Of a stretch of 35,069 bases of DNA, positions 24,217-33,286 are shown one piece after another; positions within the stretch are counted from its first letter, which is position 1; every line of letters begins with the position of its first letter. The position numbers and the translations under genes are program-made. The stretch is from Paracoccaceae bacterium (lineage in GTDB: Bacteria > Pseudomonadota > Alphaproteobacteria > Rhodobacterales > Rhodobacteraceae), in contig JAHDIS010000046.1 of assembly GCA_020630695.1 (NCBI GenBank), forward strand, positions 1 to 35,069, written 5' to 3'. Under the pieces are notes generated by a model. The model saw only the letters and a list, made by a program, of their open reading frames with translations. It did no database searches and had not been told where the DNA came from.

Positions 24217-26679
24217 ATGGCTCTGTCCCGCCGCACCGGGGCGCGTTTCCAAGCGTCGATTTGGCCGGGTTTCGTCGATGCCATGACCGGGCTCTTGCTG
24301 GTCCTGACCTTTGTGCTGTCGATCTTTATGGTGGTGCAGTTTGTCCTGCGGGAACAGATTTCCGGCCAGGAAAGCGAGTTGAATACACTGGCCGCCGAAA
24401 TTGCGGCCTTGGCTGATGCTCTGGGCGTGCAGGAACGTGCAAACACGGCACTGACCAATCAGCTGGGTGAGTTGGAATCGACACTGGCCAATCGCGACGA
24501 TCAACTGTCCGAACAATCGCGGATCATTGAAACCCTGTCTGGTATCCGTGACAGGCAGGCCGCAGAGCTTGAGGCGGCTTCGACGCGCATTGCATCGTTC
24601 GAAGAGCAGGTGGCAAGTTTGCTGGCGGAACGCAATGCAGCCCGCGATGATGTCGCCGCGTTGACCGCGATACGCAGCGAATTGGAATCGACGCGTGACG
24701 CCCTTACTGCCGAGCGGGATGAAGCGCGCGAAGAAATTGCTGCTTTGACCGCAACGCAGGCTGAACTGGAAGCAGCCCGTGACGCGGTGATCTCTGAGCG
24801 CGATGCGCTGAACCTTGCCCTGCTCAGCGCCCGCGAAGAAATGGATGCTCAGGTAGAAGCTGCCCGGCTGGCCGCCCAGCGGCGCGAAGCACTGGAAGCG
24901 TTGATTGCGGATCTGCGGGCCCGTAACGCAGAGGCAACAGACAAAATCGGCGCACTGACTGCCGAGGTGGATGGCCTGCAACGGGAGCTTTCAGACGAAG
25001 AGGCGCAGAAACTCGTAGAGGCAGAAGCGGCGGCTGCGCTGCGCAAGCGTTTGGAAGAGGCCAGTGCTGAGCTCACCGCGATGACCCTCGCCTTGGAAGA
25101 AGAACGGGCGCGCGCGGAAGAGACGCTTACACTACTGGCGGCGGCGCGTGATGCCGAGGCCGATCTGAACGCGCGTCTGGCTGCGGCGCTGGTTGCAGGT
25201 GAACAGGAAGCCAGTGGCCTTCAGGCCCGGATAGACACGCAGGCCCAGCAAATTGCCCGTCTGGAGGCTACGCTTGCGGATGCGCGGGCTGCTGGGGCCG
25301 AAACAGACGACAGGCTGTCAGCGCTACGCGAAGAGCTGGCCGCGGAACAAACCGCCAGACGCGACGCAGAAGCCAAATTGGAAGAACAGGCCGCCGCCCT
25401 TGATCAGGGCGCCCGTGATCTTGCGCAAGCCCGCAGCGGCACGGATGCGGCGCAATCGCGCATTTCGGATTTGTCCGCCGAGTTGGCCGCCGCTTTGGCG
25501 CGCGTCACGCAGGCCGAAGCGCTGCAAACAGAACTGGATGCACTGCGGTCCCGAAACGAGGCATTGGTGTCCGATCTGGCTGCATCCCGAAGCGCAAACG
25601 AAGAAGGCGAAGGGCAGCGTGATGCCTTGGTGGCCGAACGCGATCGATTGTCGTTGCAGCTGGAGGCGGCATCAGAGCGAGAAGGCCGCCGGGATACGAT
25701 CATAGCCGAACTGCGCCAGCAACTCGCTGAGGCTGAGGCACGGGCAACCGAGCGCGTCGATGATGCCAGATCGCTCGAAGAACGTTTGGCCGCGGCTTTG
25801 GCCGCGCAATACGATCTGGAAACCTCTGTGGAAGAGACCCGCGCGCGACTGGCATCGGCCTTGGCGGCGCAAAAGCAGGCAGAAGCGCGTGCCGAGGAAC
25901 GTCTAACCGACGCCGAAGAGCGGGCGACGCTGCTGGCGCAGGCGCGTGCCGAGTTGGCGCAGAGCGATGAACGGGCCACGGCTGCCGAAAAGCAGGCCGA
26001 GCTGCTGAATCAGCAGGTCGCGGCTCTGAGCAGGCAGATCGGAGAGTTGCAAGCGCTGCTGGGCGAAGCAAAAGCGCGGGATGAAGAAAGTCAGGTGCAG
26101 TTGCAGAATTTGGGTTCAGAGTTGAACCAGGCCTTGGCGCAGCTGGCCTCGGAAGAGCGCAGACGCCGCATTCTGGAGGAAGCCGAACGCAAAAGGCTGG
26201 AAGAAAAGGCACGTGACCTGGAGCAATACCGCTCCGAATTTTTCGGCCGGATGCGTGAAGTTTTAGGGAATACCGAAGGTGTGAGAATCGTCGGCGACCG
26301 CTTCGTATTTTCCTCTGAGGTCTTGTTTGAACTGGGCTCGGCCGATTTGTCTGCCGAAGGGCAACGCGAGATTTCCAAAATTGCGAGCACCCTGCGGTCC
26401 GTGGCCGACGAGATCCCCCCCGAAATTGATTGGGTGATCCGGGTGGATGGCCATACCGACAACATTCCTGTGCGCACCGGTGGCGATTTCGAGGATAACT
26501 GGCAGCTGAGTCAGGCGCGGTCCCTGTCAGTCGTGCGCTACATGGTGAATTTCCTCGGGATTCCGCCGCAACGGTTGGCTGCAAACGGGTTTGGGCAGTA
26601 CCAGCCGATTAACCCGGCCAATACCGCCGAGGCGCGGGCACAGAACCGGCGGATCGAGTTGAAGTTCACAGAGCGCTGA
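24217..26679 (+). CDS. MotB-like protein with giant coiled coil and OmpA domain
   Basis: Protein of 820 residues. One N-terminal helix carries WPGFVDAMTGLLLVL; Asp21 aligns with the proton-binding Asp of MotB (ADFMTAM). About 630 residues (50-680) of Ala/Glu/Arg/Leu-rich heptad sequence follow, with imperfect internal repeats such as RDALTAERDEAREEIAAL. The C-terminal 133 residues are an OmpA-like peptidoglycan-binding domain: VDGHTDNIPV, WQLSQARSLSVV, NRRIELKF. It pairs with the MotA/TolQ-like gene 3 bases upstream. In the expected topology the coil lies in the periplasm, yet an extended coil of that length (~94 nm at 0.15 nm per residue) far exceeds periplasmic width, so it must fold back or bend. 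Confidence 0.88.
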   Translation: MALSRRTGARFQASIWPGFVDAMTGLLLVLTFVLSIFMVVQFVLREQISGQESELNTLAAEIAALADALGVQERANTALTNQLGELESTLANRDDQLSEQSRIIETLSGIRDRQAAELEAASTRIASFEEQVASLLAERNAARDDVAALTAIRSELESTRDALTAERDEAREEIAALTATQAELEAARDAVISERDALNLALLSAREEMDAQVEAARLAAQRREALEALIADLRARNAEATDKIGALTAEVDGLQRELSDEEAQKLVEAEAAAALRKRLEEASAELTAMTLALEEERARAEETLTLLAAARDAEADLNARLAAALVAGEQEASGLQARIDTQAQQIARLEATLADARAAGAETDDRLSALREELAAEQTARRDAEAKLEEQAAALDQGARDLAQARSGTDAAQSRISDLSAELAAALARVTQAEALQTELDALRSRNEALVSDLAASRSANEEGEGQRDALVAERDRLSLQLEAASEREGRRDTIIAELRQQLAEAEARATERVDDARSLEERLAAALAAQYDLETSVEETRARLASALAAQKQAEARAEERLTDAEERATLLAQARAELAQSDERATAAEKQAELLNQQVAALSRQIGELQALLGEAKARDEESQVQLQNLGSELNQALAQLASEERRRRILEEAERKRLEEKARDLEQYRSEFFGRMREVLGNTEGVRIVGDRFVFSSEVLFELGSADLSAEGQREISKIASTLRSVADEIPPEIDWVIRVDGHTDNIPVRTGGDFEDNWQLSQARSLSVVRYMVNFLGIPPQRLAANGFGQYQPINPANTAEARAQNRRIELKFTER

Positions 26680-26687
26680 CGGAGGCC

Positions 26688-26715
26688 GGCGCTGGTTTGC
26701 TGCGCAAACGGCGCC
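26688..26715. terminator. Strong hairpin between convergent genes
   Basis: GGCGC / GCGCC closes an inner stem GTTTGC / GCAAAC with a TGC loop, directly after the stop of the coiled-coil gene and before the convergent parC end. No T-run follows on either strand, so it is probably an mRNA 3'-end stabiliser or a Rho-assisted stop for both transcripts. Confidence 0.45.
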
Positions 26716-26769
26716 CCGCCCACCGTCCCATCCGGCGCGATTTTCAGTAAGGTATCGATCCGGTACAGA

Positions 26770-29193
26770 TCAGGTAAAGCGGTTGTCCCGTGGAAAGCCA
26801 CGCGGTGCCATCCGGCCAGCACTCGCCCTTTTCGCGGTCCACTCTTCGAGCGCAGTCTCTGTACGGGTTCGGCCCGCTGGGTCCTGCCAGCTCAGGCCTT
26901 CGGCAAGCACAAATGTGCGCGCATCCGAAAGCCCGCCATCCTTGTACTTCTGCAATCGAACACCCTTGCCACGGCCCATTTCCGGAAGCTCATCGAGTGG
27001 GAAGATCAGCACCTTGCGGTTCTCACCGACAACGGCAACGTGGTCTCCTTCTACGGGTGTGCAAACACTGGCGCGCACCGGTTCCTTGACGTTCAGCGCC
27101 TGTTTACCAGCGCGTGTCTGTGCGACCACATCATCTTCGGCAACGACAAAGCCATCCCCTGCGGACGATGCGAGCAGGAGTTTGCGGCCGGGTTTGTGAA
27201 TGAACAGATCAACGATCTCGGCTTCATTCGGCAAATCGACAATCAACCGCAACGGCTCACCCATTCCGCGCCCGCCGGGCAGATTGGCGGCTGAGACAGT
27301 AAAGAACCGGCCATTGCTTCCGAAGGCCAGAAGGCGATCGGTGGTTTCGGCGTGGAAAATGAAGCGTGGGCCGTCGCCGTCCTTGAACTTTAGCTCACGA
27401 TTGAGGTCGATATGGCCGGTCATCGCACGGATCCAGCCCATCTGCGAGCAAACCACGGTGATTGGTTCCCGCTCGATCATAGCCTCGATCGGCACGTCCT
27501 CGGCTTCGGCGGCTTCCGCAAAGACGGTTCGGCGTGCGCCCCCGTCGTAGTCCTTGCCGAACTTCTTGCGCACGTCGCGCAATTCATCGGCAATTCGTTT
27601 CCACTGCAAATCGCCGGATTCCAGCAAATCTTCCAGACCAGCGCGCTCTTCCATCAGCGCGTCGCGCTCTGAGATCAGTTCAAGCTCTTCCAGACGGCGC
27701 AGACTGCGCAAACGCATGTTCAGGATGGCTTCGGCCTGAACGTCTGACAGCCCTTCTGAGCGCCCGACAAAACGGCGCGGCACTGAACCGCCCCCGTCGC
27801 TGTCATCGACAATACCGCGTGCCAGGGCGTCTTCGTCTTCTGCAAGCTCCAGAGCTTTGACATCGACACCAATCAGAGGCGACACGTAGTCCGACTCGGA
27901 CGTGGCGCGCTGGATGGTGGCCTGATGCGGCCGTGACCAATCTTCGTACATCAATGCTGCACGTGGGTCGTCATCATAGCGAATGATGTCGATGACGCGA
28001 TCCAGATTAAGGAAGGCGATGATAAAACCTTCGAGCTTTTCGAGGCGATCATCGATCTTGGCCATACGGTGCCGCGACCGGCGCAGCAGCACATCCCGCC
28101 GGAAATCAAGGAAGGCCCGAAGCACGTCTTTGAGTGAGCAAACCTTTGGCGTGACGCCATCGATCAGAACGTTCATGTTCAGAGAAAACCGCACTTCAAG
28201 ATCGGAGTTGCGGAACAGCATGTTCATAAGCACGTCCGGGTCCACGTTCTTGGACTTTGGCTCAAGGATCATGCGGATATCATCAGCGGATTCATCCCGG
28301 ACATCCGCGAGAATCGGAACCTTTTTGGTCTGGATAAGTTCCGCAATGCGTTCGACCAGTTTGCTCTTTTGCACCTGATAGGGGATCTCGGTGACGACCG
28401 CCTGCCACTGACCGCGGCCAAGGTCTTCGACTTCCCATTTGGCGCGCAGGCGGATCGAACCGCGCCCGGTTCGGTATGCCTGTGCGATATTGTCTGTCGG
28501 CTCGACGATCACACCGCCCGTCGGAAAGTCAGGGCCCGGCACATATTGCAACAGAGTATCGTCGCGGGCTTCGGGCGCTTTGATCAGATGCAGGCAGGCG
28601 TCGATCAATTCGCCGATATTGTGCGGGGGAATGTTGGTGGCCATGCCAACAGCGATACCGGATGCGCCGTTGGCAAGAAGGTTCGGGTAAGAGGCCGGAA
28701 GAACGCTGGGTTCCTGCAAGCGGCCATCGTAGTTGTCGCGAAAATCGACGGCGTTTTCATCGAGCCCATCCAAAAGCGCCTCGGCCATGATGGACATGCG
28801 CGCTTCGGTGTATCGGCTGGCGGCAGGATTATCCCCGTCGATGTTGCCAAAGTTGCCCTGCCCGTCGACCAGCGGATATCGAATGGTGAAGTCCTGAGCG
28901 AGCCGGGCCATCGCATCATAGATCGCGGCATCCCCGTGCGGATGGAAGTCGCCCATGGTGTCGCCACTGATTTTGGCTGACTTCAGAAAACCGCCAGTTG
29001 GTGACAGGCGCAACCGGCGCATCGCGTAAAGAATCCGGCGATGAACCGGCTTTAATCCGTCGCGCGCATCGGGCAGCGCGCGGTGCATGATTGTGGACAG
29101 CGCATAGGTCAAATAGCGCTCGCCAATGGCGCGGCGCAGCGGTTCGGCCACGTCCCGGGGGTTCATCTTGGGGTCAATTGCGTCTTCATCCAT
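26770..29193 (-). CDS. parC: DNA topoisomerase IV subunit A
   Basis: The 807-residue subunit of topoisomerase IV that breaks and rejoins DNA to unlink daughter chromosomes. It shows [31 protein letters not shown] (in two runs), the quinolone region [13 protein letters not shown] and the catalytic tyrosine Tyr128 in SRYTEARM. The C-terminal beta-propeller is the short ParC type and lacks the GyrA box, which separates it from GyrA. At the quinolone-contact positions it has Ala89 and Asp93 where E. coli ParC has Ser80 and Glu84. The start is uncertain: I use the ATG at 29193; a TTG 12 codons up and an ATG 9 codons down are alternatives, none with a good ribosome site. Confidence 0.96.
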   Translation of the reverse strand: MDEDAIDPKMNPRDVAEPLRRAIGERYLTYALSTIMHRALPDARDGLKPVHRRILYAMRRLRLSPTGGFLKSAKISGDTMGDFHPHGDAAIYDAMARLAQDFTIRYPLVDGQGNFGNIDGDNPAASRYTEARMSIMAEALLDGLDENAVDFRDNYDGRLQEPSVLPASYPNLLANGASGIAVGMATNIPPHNIGELIDACLHLIKAPEARDDTLLQYVPGPDFPTGGVIVEPTDNIAQAYRTGRGSIRLRAKWEVEDLGRGQWQAVVTEIPYQVQKSKLVERIAELIQTKKVPILADVRDESADDIRMILEPKSKNVDPDVLMNMLFRNSDLEVRFSLNMNVLIDGVTPKVCSLKDVLRAFLDFRRDVLLRRSRHRMAKIDDRLEKLEGFIIAFLNLDRVIDIIRYDDDPRAALMYEDWSRPHQATIQRATSESDYVSPLIGVDVKALELAEDEDALARGIVDDSDGGGSVPRRFVGRSEGLSDVQAEAILNMRLRSLRRLEELELISERDALMEERAGLEDLLESGDLQWKRIADELRDVRKKFGKDYDGGARRTVFAEAAEAEDVPIEAMIEREPITVVCSQMGWIRAMTGHIDLNRELKFKDGDGPRFIFHAETTDRLLAFGSNGRFFTVSAANLPGGRGMGEPLRLIVDLPNEAEIVDLFIHKPGRKLLLASSAGDGFVVAEDDVVAQTRAGKQALNVKEPVRASVCTPVEGDHVAVVGENRKVLIFPLDELPEMGRGKGVRLQKYKDGGLSDARTFVLAEGLSWQDPAGRTRTETALEEWTAKRASAGRMAPRGFPRDNRFT

Positions 29194-29238
29194 ATATGCT
29201 GTGATACCGTTGCGCTTGCGCACCGGCAAGCACGCTTG

Positions 29239-29263
29239 AGGGAAAAAATCCCGAGTTTTCCCT
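29239..29263. repeat. 8-bp inverted repeat upstream of parC
   Basis: AGGGAAAA and TTTTCCCT, exact complements, flank 9 bases in the divergent parC/SH3 spacer, 46 bases before the parC start. It could be an operator or a leader hairpin for parC. Read on the plus strand it is not followed by a T-run. Confidence 0.4.
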
Positions 29264-29279
29264 TAGAAGCCGAATGGGA

Positions 29280-29297
29280 ATCGGTTAAAACACCGAT
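29280..29297. repeat. 6-bp inverted repeat in the parC/SH3 spacer
   Basis: ATCGGT and ACCGAT flank TAAAAC, an 18-base element about 57 bases before the SH3 gene start. It has the size of a dimeric regulator site. No regulator can be named. Confidence 0.35.
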
Positions 29298-29353
29298 ACC
29301 GCTATGAAGGCTGTAGGCGGTGCGCTGCATTTAACTGGTATCTGGGGTATGGT

Positions 29354-29896
29354 ATGACGCGGGTCATTCTTCTGACATTCGGCTTTATGGGATGGGCTTG
29401 GTACGAAATGTCCGGCGGCTCCGAATTCGTGCCGGGTGAACACAGTGTGGCAATGCTCGCCAAGGTCGAGCAGACGACACTGCCTGACGCAAGCGAAGAC
29501 GAAATTGTTGTGACGCGTTCTGACGCAGGTGCGAGCCTGACAGATGTCGCTGCGGCAAAAGTTCAGCCTGAACTGATTTCAGACACGGCACCGGTACAGC
29601 CAATTGAGCCGCAGAAAGTTGCAGCTTTGGTCACCGCGAACATTCGGACGGACGCCGCACCCGAGCCTGTGGCCGTGGCGTTGGACGTTGAGCCAGTGGA
29701 CTATCGCACTGTAACAGGATCGCGGGTCAATCTGCGGGAAGGTCCGAGCACGACTTTCGGCGTTGTAACCAAGCTCAAGCGTGGCGACGAAGTTGAAATC
29801 CTTGCGGACGCCGGTGACGGCTGGGTGAAACTGCGGGCATTGGAAGGCAGCGACATCGGTTGGATGTCCGCCGATTTCCTCGCGTCCAGCAATTAA
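29354..29896 (+). CDS. Bacterial SH3-domain protein
   Basis: Protein of 180 residues. A short hydrophobic N-terminus (VILLTFGFMGWAWYEM) may be a signal anchor. A low-complexity Ala/Glu/Val/Pro-rich linker runs to residue ~115, and a C-terminal SH3b domain covers the last ~65 residues (SRVNLREGPSTTFGVV, LKRGDEVEIL, GWVKLRA, IGWMSADFL). Such domains usually bind peptidoglycan or target envelope proteins, so a periplasmic cell-wall role is likely, but no partner is shown. It is a single gene, ending in an intrinsic terminator 28 bases after the stop. Confidence 0.88.
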   Translation: MTRVILLTFGFMGWAWYEMSGGSEFVPGEHSVAMLAKVEQTTLPDASEDEIVVTRSDAGASLTDVAAAKVQPELISDTAPVQPIEPQKVAALVTANIRTDAAPEPVAVALDVEPVDYRTVTGSRVNLREGPSTTFGVVTKLKRGDEVEILADAGDGWVKLRALEGSDIGWMSADFLASSN

Positions 29897-29924
29897 TCAG
29901 CGATTTCCCTCATTCATGCAAAAT

Positions 29925-29948
29925 GCCCGCCTGTTTGGCGGGCTTTTT
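29925..29948 (+). terminator. Intrinsic terminator of the SH3 gene
   Basis: GCCCGCC and GGCGGGC form a perfect 7-bp stem with a TGTTT loop, followed directly by TTTTT. It is the clearest Rho-independent terminator in the window and lies 28 bases after the SH3-protein stop. Confidence 0.9.
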
Positions 29949-30004
29949 GTTGCCTGTTCGGATCAATCGGATATCTCAGATCATAGGCAGGGGAGTGAGC
30001 AAGC

Positions 30005-30835
30005 ATGAGCGACAAAACAATTTTGGTGACAGGCTGCTCTTCGGGAATAGGCCTTGATGTTGTGCGTGGACTGAAGGCCCGCGGCTGGCGCGTTTTTGCA
30101 TCCTGCCGCAAGCCCGAAGACTGCGCACGCATGCAGGACGAGGGGTTTGAGAGCCCATTGATCGACTACCAGTCACCAGACACGATCGAGTCGGGATTGG
30201 CCGAAGTTATGGCCGCGACTGGTGGACGTCTGAATGCGCTGTTCAACAACGGCGCCTTTGCAACGCCAGCTGCTGTTGAAGATCTGCCAACCGACGCGCT
30301 GCGGGCAAATTTCGAGGCGAATGTCTTTGGCTGGCATGATCTGACACGGCGGGTCATTCCCATCATGCGGGCCCAAGGCCACGGTCGGATCATCAATCAC
30401 AGTTCTGTTCTGGGCTTGGTCACATTGCCTTGGCGCGGCGCTTACAATGCGTCCAAATTCGCTGTGGAAGGGCTGACCGACACACTCCGTGTCGAAATGC
30501 ACGACACTCCTATTCATATCGTGACTCTGAACACTGGGCCGGTGACATCGCTGATCCGGCAGAACTCAATCCCGCACTTTGAGCGCTGGATTGATTGGAA
30601 ATCTTCGGCCAGAGCAAGCCAATACGAGGCAAACTTGCTGGGCAGGCTGTATGAAGACCGTGGCCCTGACCCTTTCGAGTTGCCAGCCTCGGCTGTGACC
30701 AAGAAGGTCATCCACGCTTTGGAAAGTCCGCGCCCCAAGGCCCGCTACTATATTACAAAGCCGACGTATCTTATGGGCATTGCCCGCAGGTTATTGTCCA
30801 CGCGTGCGCTCGACTGGCTGCTGCGCCGGGCGTAA
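30005..30835 (+). CDS. Short-chain dehydrogenase/reductase
   Basis: NAD(P)-dependent oxidoreductase of 276 residues, classical SDR type. The cofactor loop is VTGCSSGIGLD (Thr9-Gly16), followed by the strand ALFNNGAF (NNAG variant), Ser133/Ser134 in NHSSVLG and the active-site pair Tyr147 and Lys151 in YNASK. Arg35 after FASC suggests a preference for NADPH. The C-terminus (PKARYYITKPTYLMGIARRLL) resembles the retinol/steroid-dehydrogenase-like SDRs with membrane-leaning tails. Substrate unknown. It is a single gene, following the SH3 terminator. Confidence 0.92.
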   Translation: MSDKTILVTGCSSGIGLDVVRGLKARGWRVFASCRKPEDCARMQDEGFESPLIDYQSPDTIESGLAEVMAATGGRLNALFNNGAFATPAAVEDLPTDALRANFEANVFGWHDLTRRVIPIMRAQGHGRIINHSSVLGLVTLPWRGAYNASKFAVEGLTDTLRVEMHDTPIHIVTLNTGPVTSLIRQNSIPHFERWIDWKSSARASQYEANLLGRLYEDRGPDPFELPASAVTKKVIHALESPRPKARYYITKPTYLMGIARRLLSTRALDWLLRRA

Positions 30836-30941
30836 AGGGCCGTACACGACCGCCTTTAACACCTGCGACCTTTTTCAGGGCTCTTAGGGTTCGCTTTTCT
30901 GCCGCGCGCCTCTATGTGTCAGGCAACGCAACGGAGGTTCC

Positions 30942-31145
30942 ATGCTTCAAGATCCGCTATTCATTGTCATTGCCGTCGTCATGCTTGGTGTCGTGGGTGT
31001 TCTGCTTTTTGGCATAGGTTCCTTTGCCAAAGGAGGCGATTTCAATCGCAAATACGCAAACAGGGCGATGCGTTGGCGCATCATTGCGCAGTTCGTCGCT
31101 GTCGTGTTGATCCTGCTTTTTGTTTGGCTGCGAGGGGGTTCGTAA
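30942..31145 (+). CDS. Twin-transmembrane HIG1-domain protein
   Basis: Small membrane protein of 67 residues with two helices (about 6-26 and 46-64) joined by the loop GGDFNRKYANRAMRWRI, which carries the HIG1-type motif around N-x-x-M-R-x-R. Related proteins in mitochondria and Alphaproteobacteria associate with cytochrome c oxidase; whether this one does is inference. GGAGG lies 4 bases upstream of the ATG. Its stop is 1 base before the adenosyltransferase start, so the two form an operon. This pairing appears typical of Rhodobacterales. Confidence 0.85.
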   Translation: MLQDPLFIVIAVVMLGVVGVLLFGIGSFAKGGDFNRKYANRAMRWRIIAQFVAVVLILLFVWLRGGS

Positions 31146-31146
31146 A

Positions 31147-31722
31147 ATGGTTGTTCTCAGCAAGATTTACACGAAAACCGGGGACCACGGCGAAACGGCG
31201 CTGGGCAACGGCGCACGCGTTGCCAAGTTCACCACCCGCGTCGAAGCATACGGCACTTCGGACGAGCTGAATTCGATCGTCGGTATGGCGCGTTTGTCTG
31301 CCGACGGTGATCTGGATGATGCTCTTTCGCGTATTCAGAACGACCTTTTCGATCTTGGCGCGGACCTATGTCTGCCAGAGATGGACAAAGACAGTGACCG
31401 TGAATGGGAACCGCTACGGATGCATGACAGCCAGGTTGCACGGCTCGAGTCTGAGATCGACGCCATGAATGCAAAACTGGAACCACTGCGCAGTTTTATC
31501 CTGCCGGGTGGCTCGCCTTTGTCAGCGCATCTGCACCACTGCCGCACGGTTGCGCGCCGCGCCGAGCGTTTGACTGTGGAACTTGCGACGGTCGAAGAGG
31601 TGAACGGTGCTGCCGTGAAATATCTGAACCGGCTGTCTGATTGGTTTTTCGTGGCCGCGCGTATCGCGAATGACGAAGGCAAGGCAGACGTTCTCTGGGT
31701 TCCCGGCGCCAATCGGACTTGA
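31147..31722 (+). CDS. Cob(I)alamin adenosyltransferase, PduO type
   Basis: Cytosolic enzyme of 191 residues that transfers adenosyl from ATP to cob(I)alamin to make coenzyme B12. The N-terminal ATP-binding motif is IYTKTGDHGETALGNG, followed by RVEAYGTSDELNSIVG. The helical bundle contains the active-site stretch FILPGGSPLSAHLHHCRTVARRAER and the C-terminal YLNRLSDWFFVAAR, all typical of PduO/MMAB. I start at the ATG one base after the HIG1 gene stop; the ATG 9 codons up lies inside that gene. It ends before an intrinsic terminator. Confidence 0.94.
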   Translation: MVVLSKIYTKTGDHGETALGNGARVAKFTTRVEAYGTSDELNSIVGMARLSADGDLDDALSRIQNDLFDLGADLCLPEMDKDSDREWEPLRMHDSQVARLESEIDAMNAKLEPLRSFILPGGSPLSAHLHHCRTVARRAERLTVELATVEEVNGAAVKYLNRLSDWFFVAARIANDEGKADVLWVPGANRT

Positions 31723-31742
31723 TCCAGTATCAAATCATGCTG

Positions 31743-31772
31743 GGCCGGACCCTTGGGGTGTCCGGCCTTTTT
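31743..31772 (+). terminator. Intrinsic terminator after the adenosyltransferase
   Basis: GGCCGGAC and GTCCGGCC make a perfect 8-bp stem with a 9-base loop, followed by TTTTT, 20 bases after the adenosyltransferase stop. On the minus strand no T-run follows, so it serves only the plus-strand operon. Confidence 0.9.
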
Positions 31773-31790
31773 GCATTTGGGCGCTCAGGA

Positions 31791-33161
31791 TCAAACCGGT
31801 TCAGTTTCGAGCCAGACGCCGCCATCCGGACGTAGGGTCAGGATCATCACGGGGTCGGGATCGCGGCCTTTGATTGGTTTGAAACGATGGTTTGCCAACA
31901 GAGTCGCGAGTATGATGACGGCTTCCTGAATCGCAAAACTGGCACCGATACAGATGCGCGGCCCGTCCCCAAACGGCAGATAGGCATATCTGTCTGGTTT
32001 GAAGCCAGTCCAGCGAGACGGTCGAAATGCATCGGGGTCTTCCCAAAGGTCGTGATGCCTGTGCAGGGCGTAGATGGGGATGATCACGGTGTCTCCGGGG
32101 CGAATCTCTCGACCGCACAGCGTGTCCTTCGCCTGAGCCGTCCGAGAAACCATTCCGGCTGGTGGATAGAGCCGAAGTGCTTCGTCGATGATGCTGCGTA
32201 TGAAGGGCAGATTTGCAACGTCTTCGCCTGTAGCAGTCCGGCCCTTCAGAACGGACTGAACTTCGCTGCGCGCCTGATCCTGAACCTCTTGATCAAAGGC
32301 CAGAAGGTAAAGCGACCAAGCCAACGTCAGCGCAGTCGTCTCATGACCGGCGACAATGAACGTCAGCAAATTGTCCCGTAGCTCTGCAACGTTCATGCTG
32401 CGTTTGGTTTCCGGGTCTTCCCCGGCCAACAGCAAGTCGAGCAGGTCGGGAACACCCTCTTGTCCGCGTTGCGCGCGCGCTTCGATTGCGCCGTCCGCCA
32501 TTTGCTTCATTGCTTTGACGCCGCCCGCAGAAAACGCTCGGCCCGGTCTGGGGACCCAATCGGGAAACCCAAGAATGTCAAACAGCGAAATCTTACCTGC
32601 CTCAGCAATATAAGCATCGATTGCGCCATGTACGGAATTGCGTTCAAAACCTTCGTCGCCGGAAAAGGTCACGTCGGAAATAACGTCAAATGTCACACTG
32701 ACCATCTCTTGCAAAAAGTCCACGGCGCGCGGGCCAGCATCGGCAATCCGTTCGACCGACCGCTCTGCAGCGGCTGACATGATCGGGGCAAGGTTCATCA
32801 CGTTTCGATGCGAGAAAACGGGCGCTGCAGCCCGCCGCTGCCACCGCCAATGCGCGCCTTCGGCAATGAACAAGGATTCGCCAATGGCGGGGCGCAGCAG
32901 GTTCTTGGTCACGACCGATTTGGGATAATTGTCCAAGTTTTCCAGAAGCATACGGCGGATCGCGTCGGGATCCATCACCATGTGCCACCGCTTCCCGGTT
33001 TTGCCTGAGATGATCGGCTGATGGGTGGCAACCTGCGGAATGATCGACAAAACATTGCGCCGTGACGCCTGCAGGCTACCCCACAATCCCATTGGCTGTG
33101 TGACCAGCGGAACACTGACGGGTAGGCCGGACTGTTCGTCAATCGGGGATTGGTCGTTCAT
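31791..33161 (-). CDS. Cytochrome P450
   Basis: Haem monooxygenase of 456 residues. The C-helix is WRWQRR (105-110), the oxygen-binding I-helix AGHETT (271-276), the ExxR pair EALR (327-330) and the haem loop FGDGPRICIG with Cys404 as thiolate ligand. The FxxGxxxCxG pattern is complete. Length and the lack of a membrane anchor fit a soluble bacterial P450 with the look of the CYP4/CYP102-like group. AAGGAGC precedes the ATG; the frame is open 67 codons further up without homology. No ferredoxin or reductase gene is adjacent, so electrons must come from partners elsewhere. Substrate unknown; fatty acid or terpenoid hydroxylation is only a guess. Confidence 0.94.
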   Translation of the reverse strand: MNDQSPIDEQSGLPVSVPLVTQPMGLWGSLQASRRNVLSIIPQVATHQPIISGKTGKRWHMVMDPDAIRRMLLENLDNYPKSVVTKNLLRPAIGESLFIAEGAHWRWQRRAAAPVFSHRNVMNLAPIMSAAAERSVERIADAGPRAVDFLQEMVSVTFDVISDVTFSGDEGFERNSVHGAIDAYIAEAGKISLFDILGFPDWVPRPGRAFSAGGVKAMKQMADGAIEARAQRGQEGVPDLLDLLLAGEDPETKRSMNVAELRDNLLTFIVAGHETTALTLAWSLYLLAFDQEVQDQARSEVQSVLKGRTATGEDVANLPFIRSIIDEALRLYPPAGMVSRTAQAKDTLCGREIRPGDTVIIPIYALHRHHDLWEDPDAFRPSRWTGFKPDRYAYLPFGDGPRICIGASFAIQEAVIILATLLANHRFKPIKGRDPDPVMILTLRPDGGVWLETEPV

Positions 33162-33286
33162 GGCAAGCTCCTTTGGCTTACAACAAAGATAGGCGGTATG
33201 TGGCTTGCGTCCAAGACGTGCGCTGATTGCGCCCGAGCCCGCGCTGGGGTAATGGCTGAAACAAGTAACATTAAGGGAATACTGCC

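Noticed and set aside
25404-25979. 191-codon minus-strand frame rich in Ser, Arg and Ala
   Set aside because: Antisense shadow of the repetitive coiled-coil gene; low-complexity product with no domain.
23030-26679. ZorA-ZorB of a Zorya anti-phage system
   Set aside because: The channel/OmpA pairing is similar, but the long coil is in the OmpA-domain partner rather than in the channel protein's tail, and no ZorC, ZorD or ZorE gene follows; parC is next.
26538-26822. 94-codon minus-strand frame after parC
   Set aside because: Overlaps the ends of two solid genes, includes the intergenic hairpin, and shows no ribosome site or domain.
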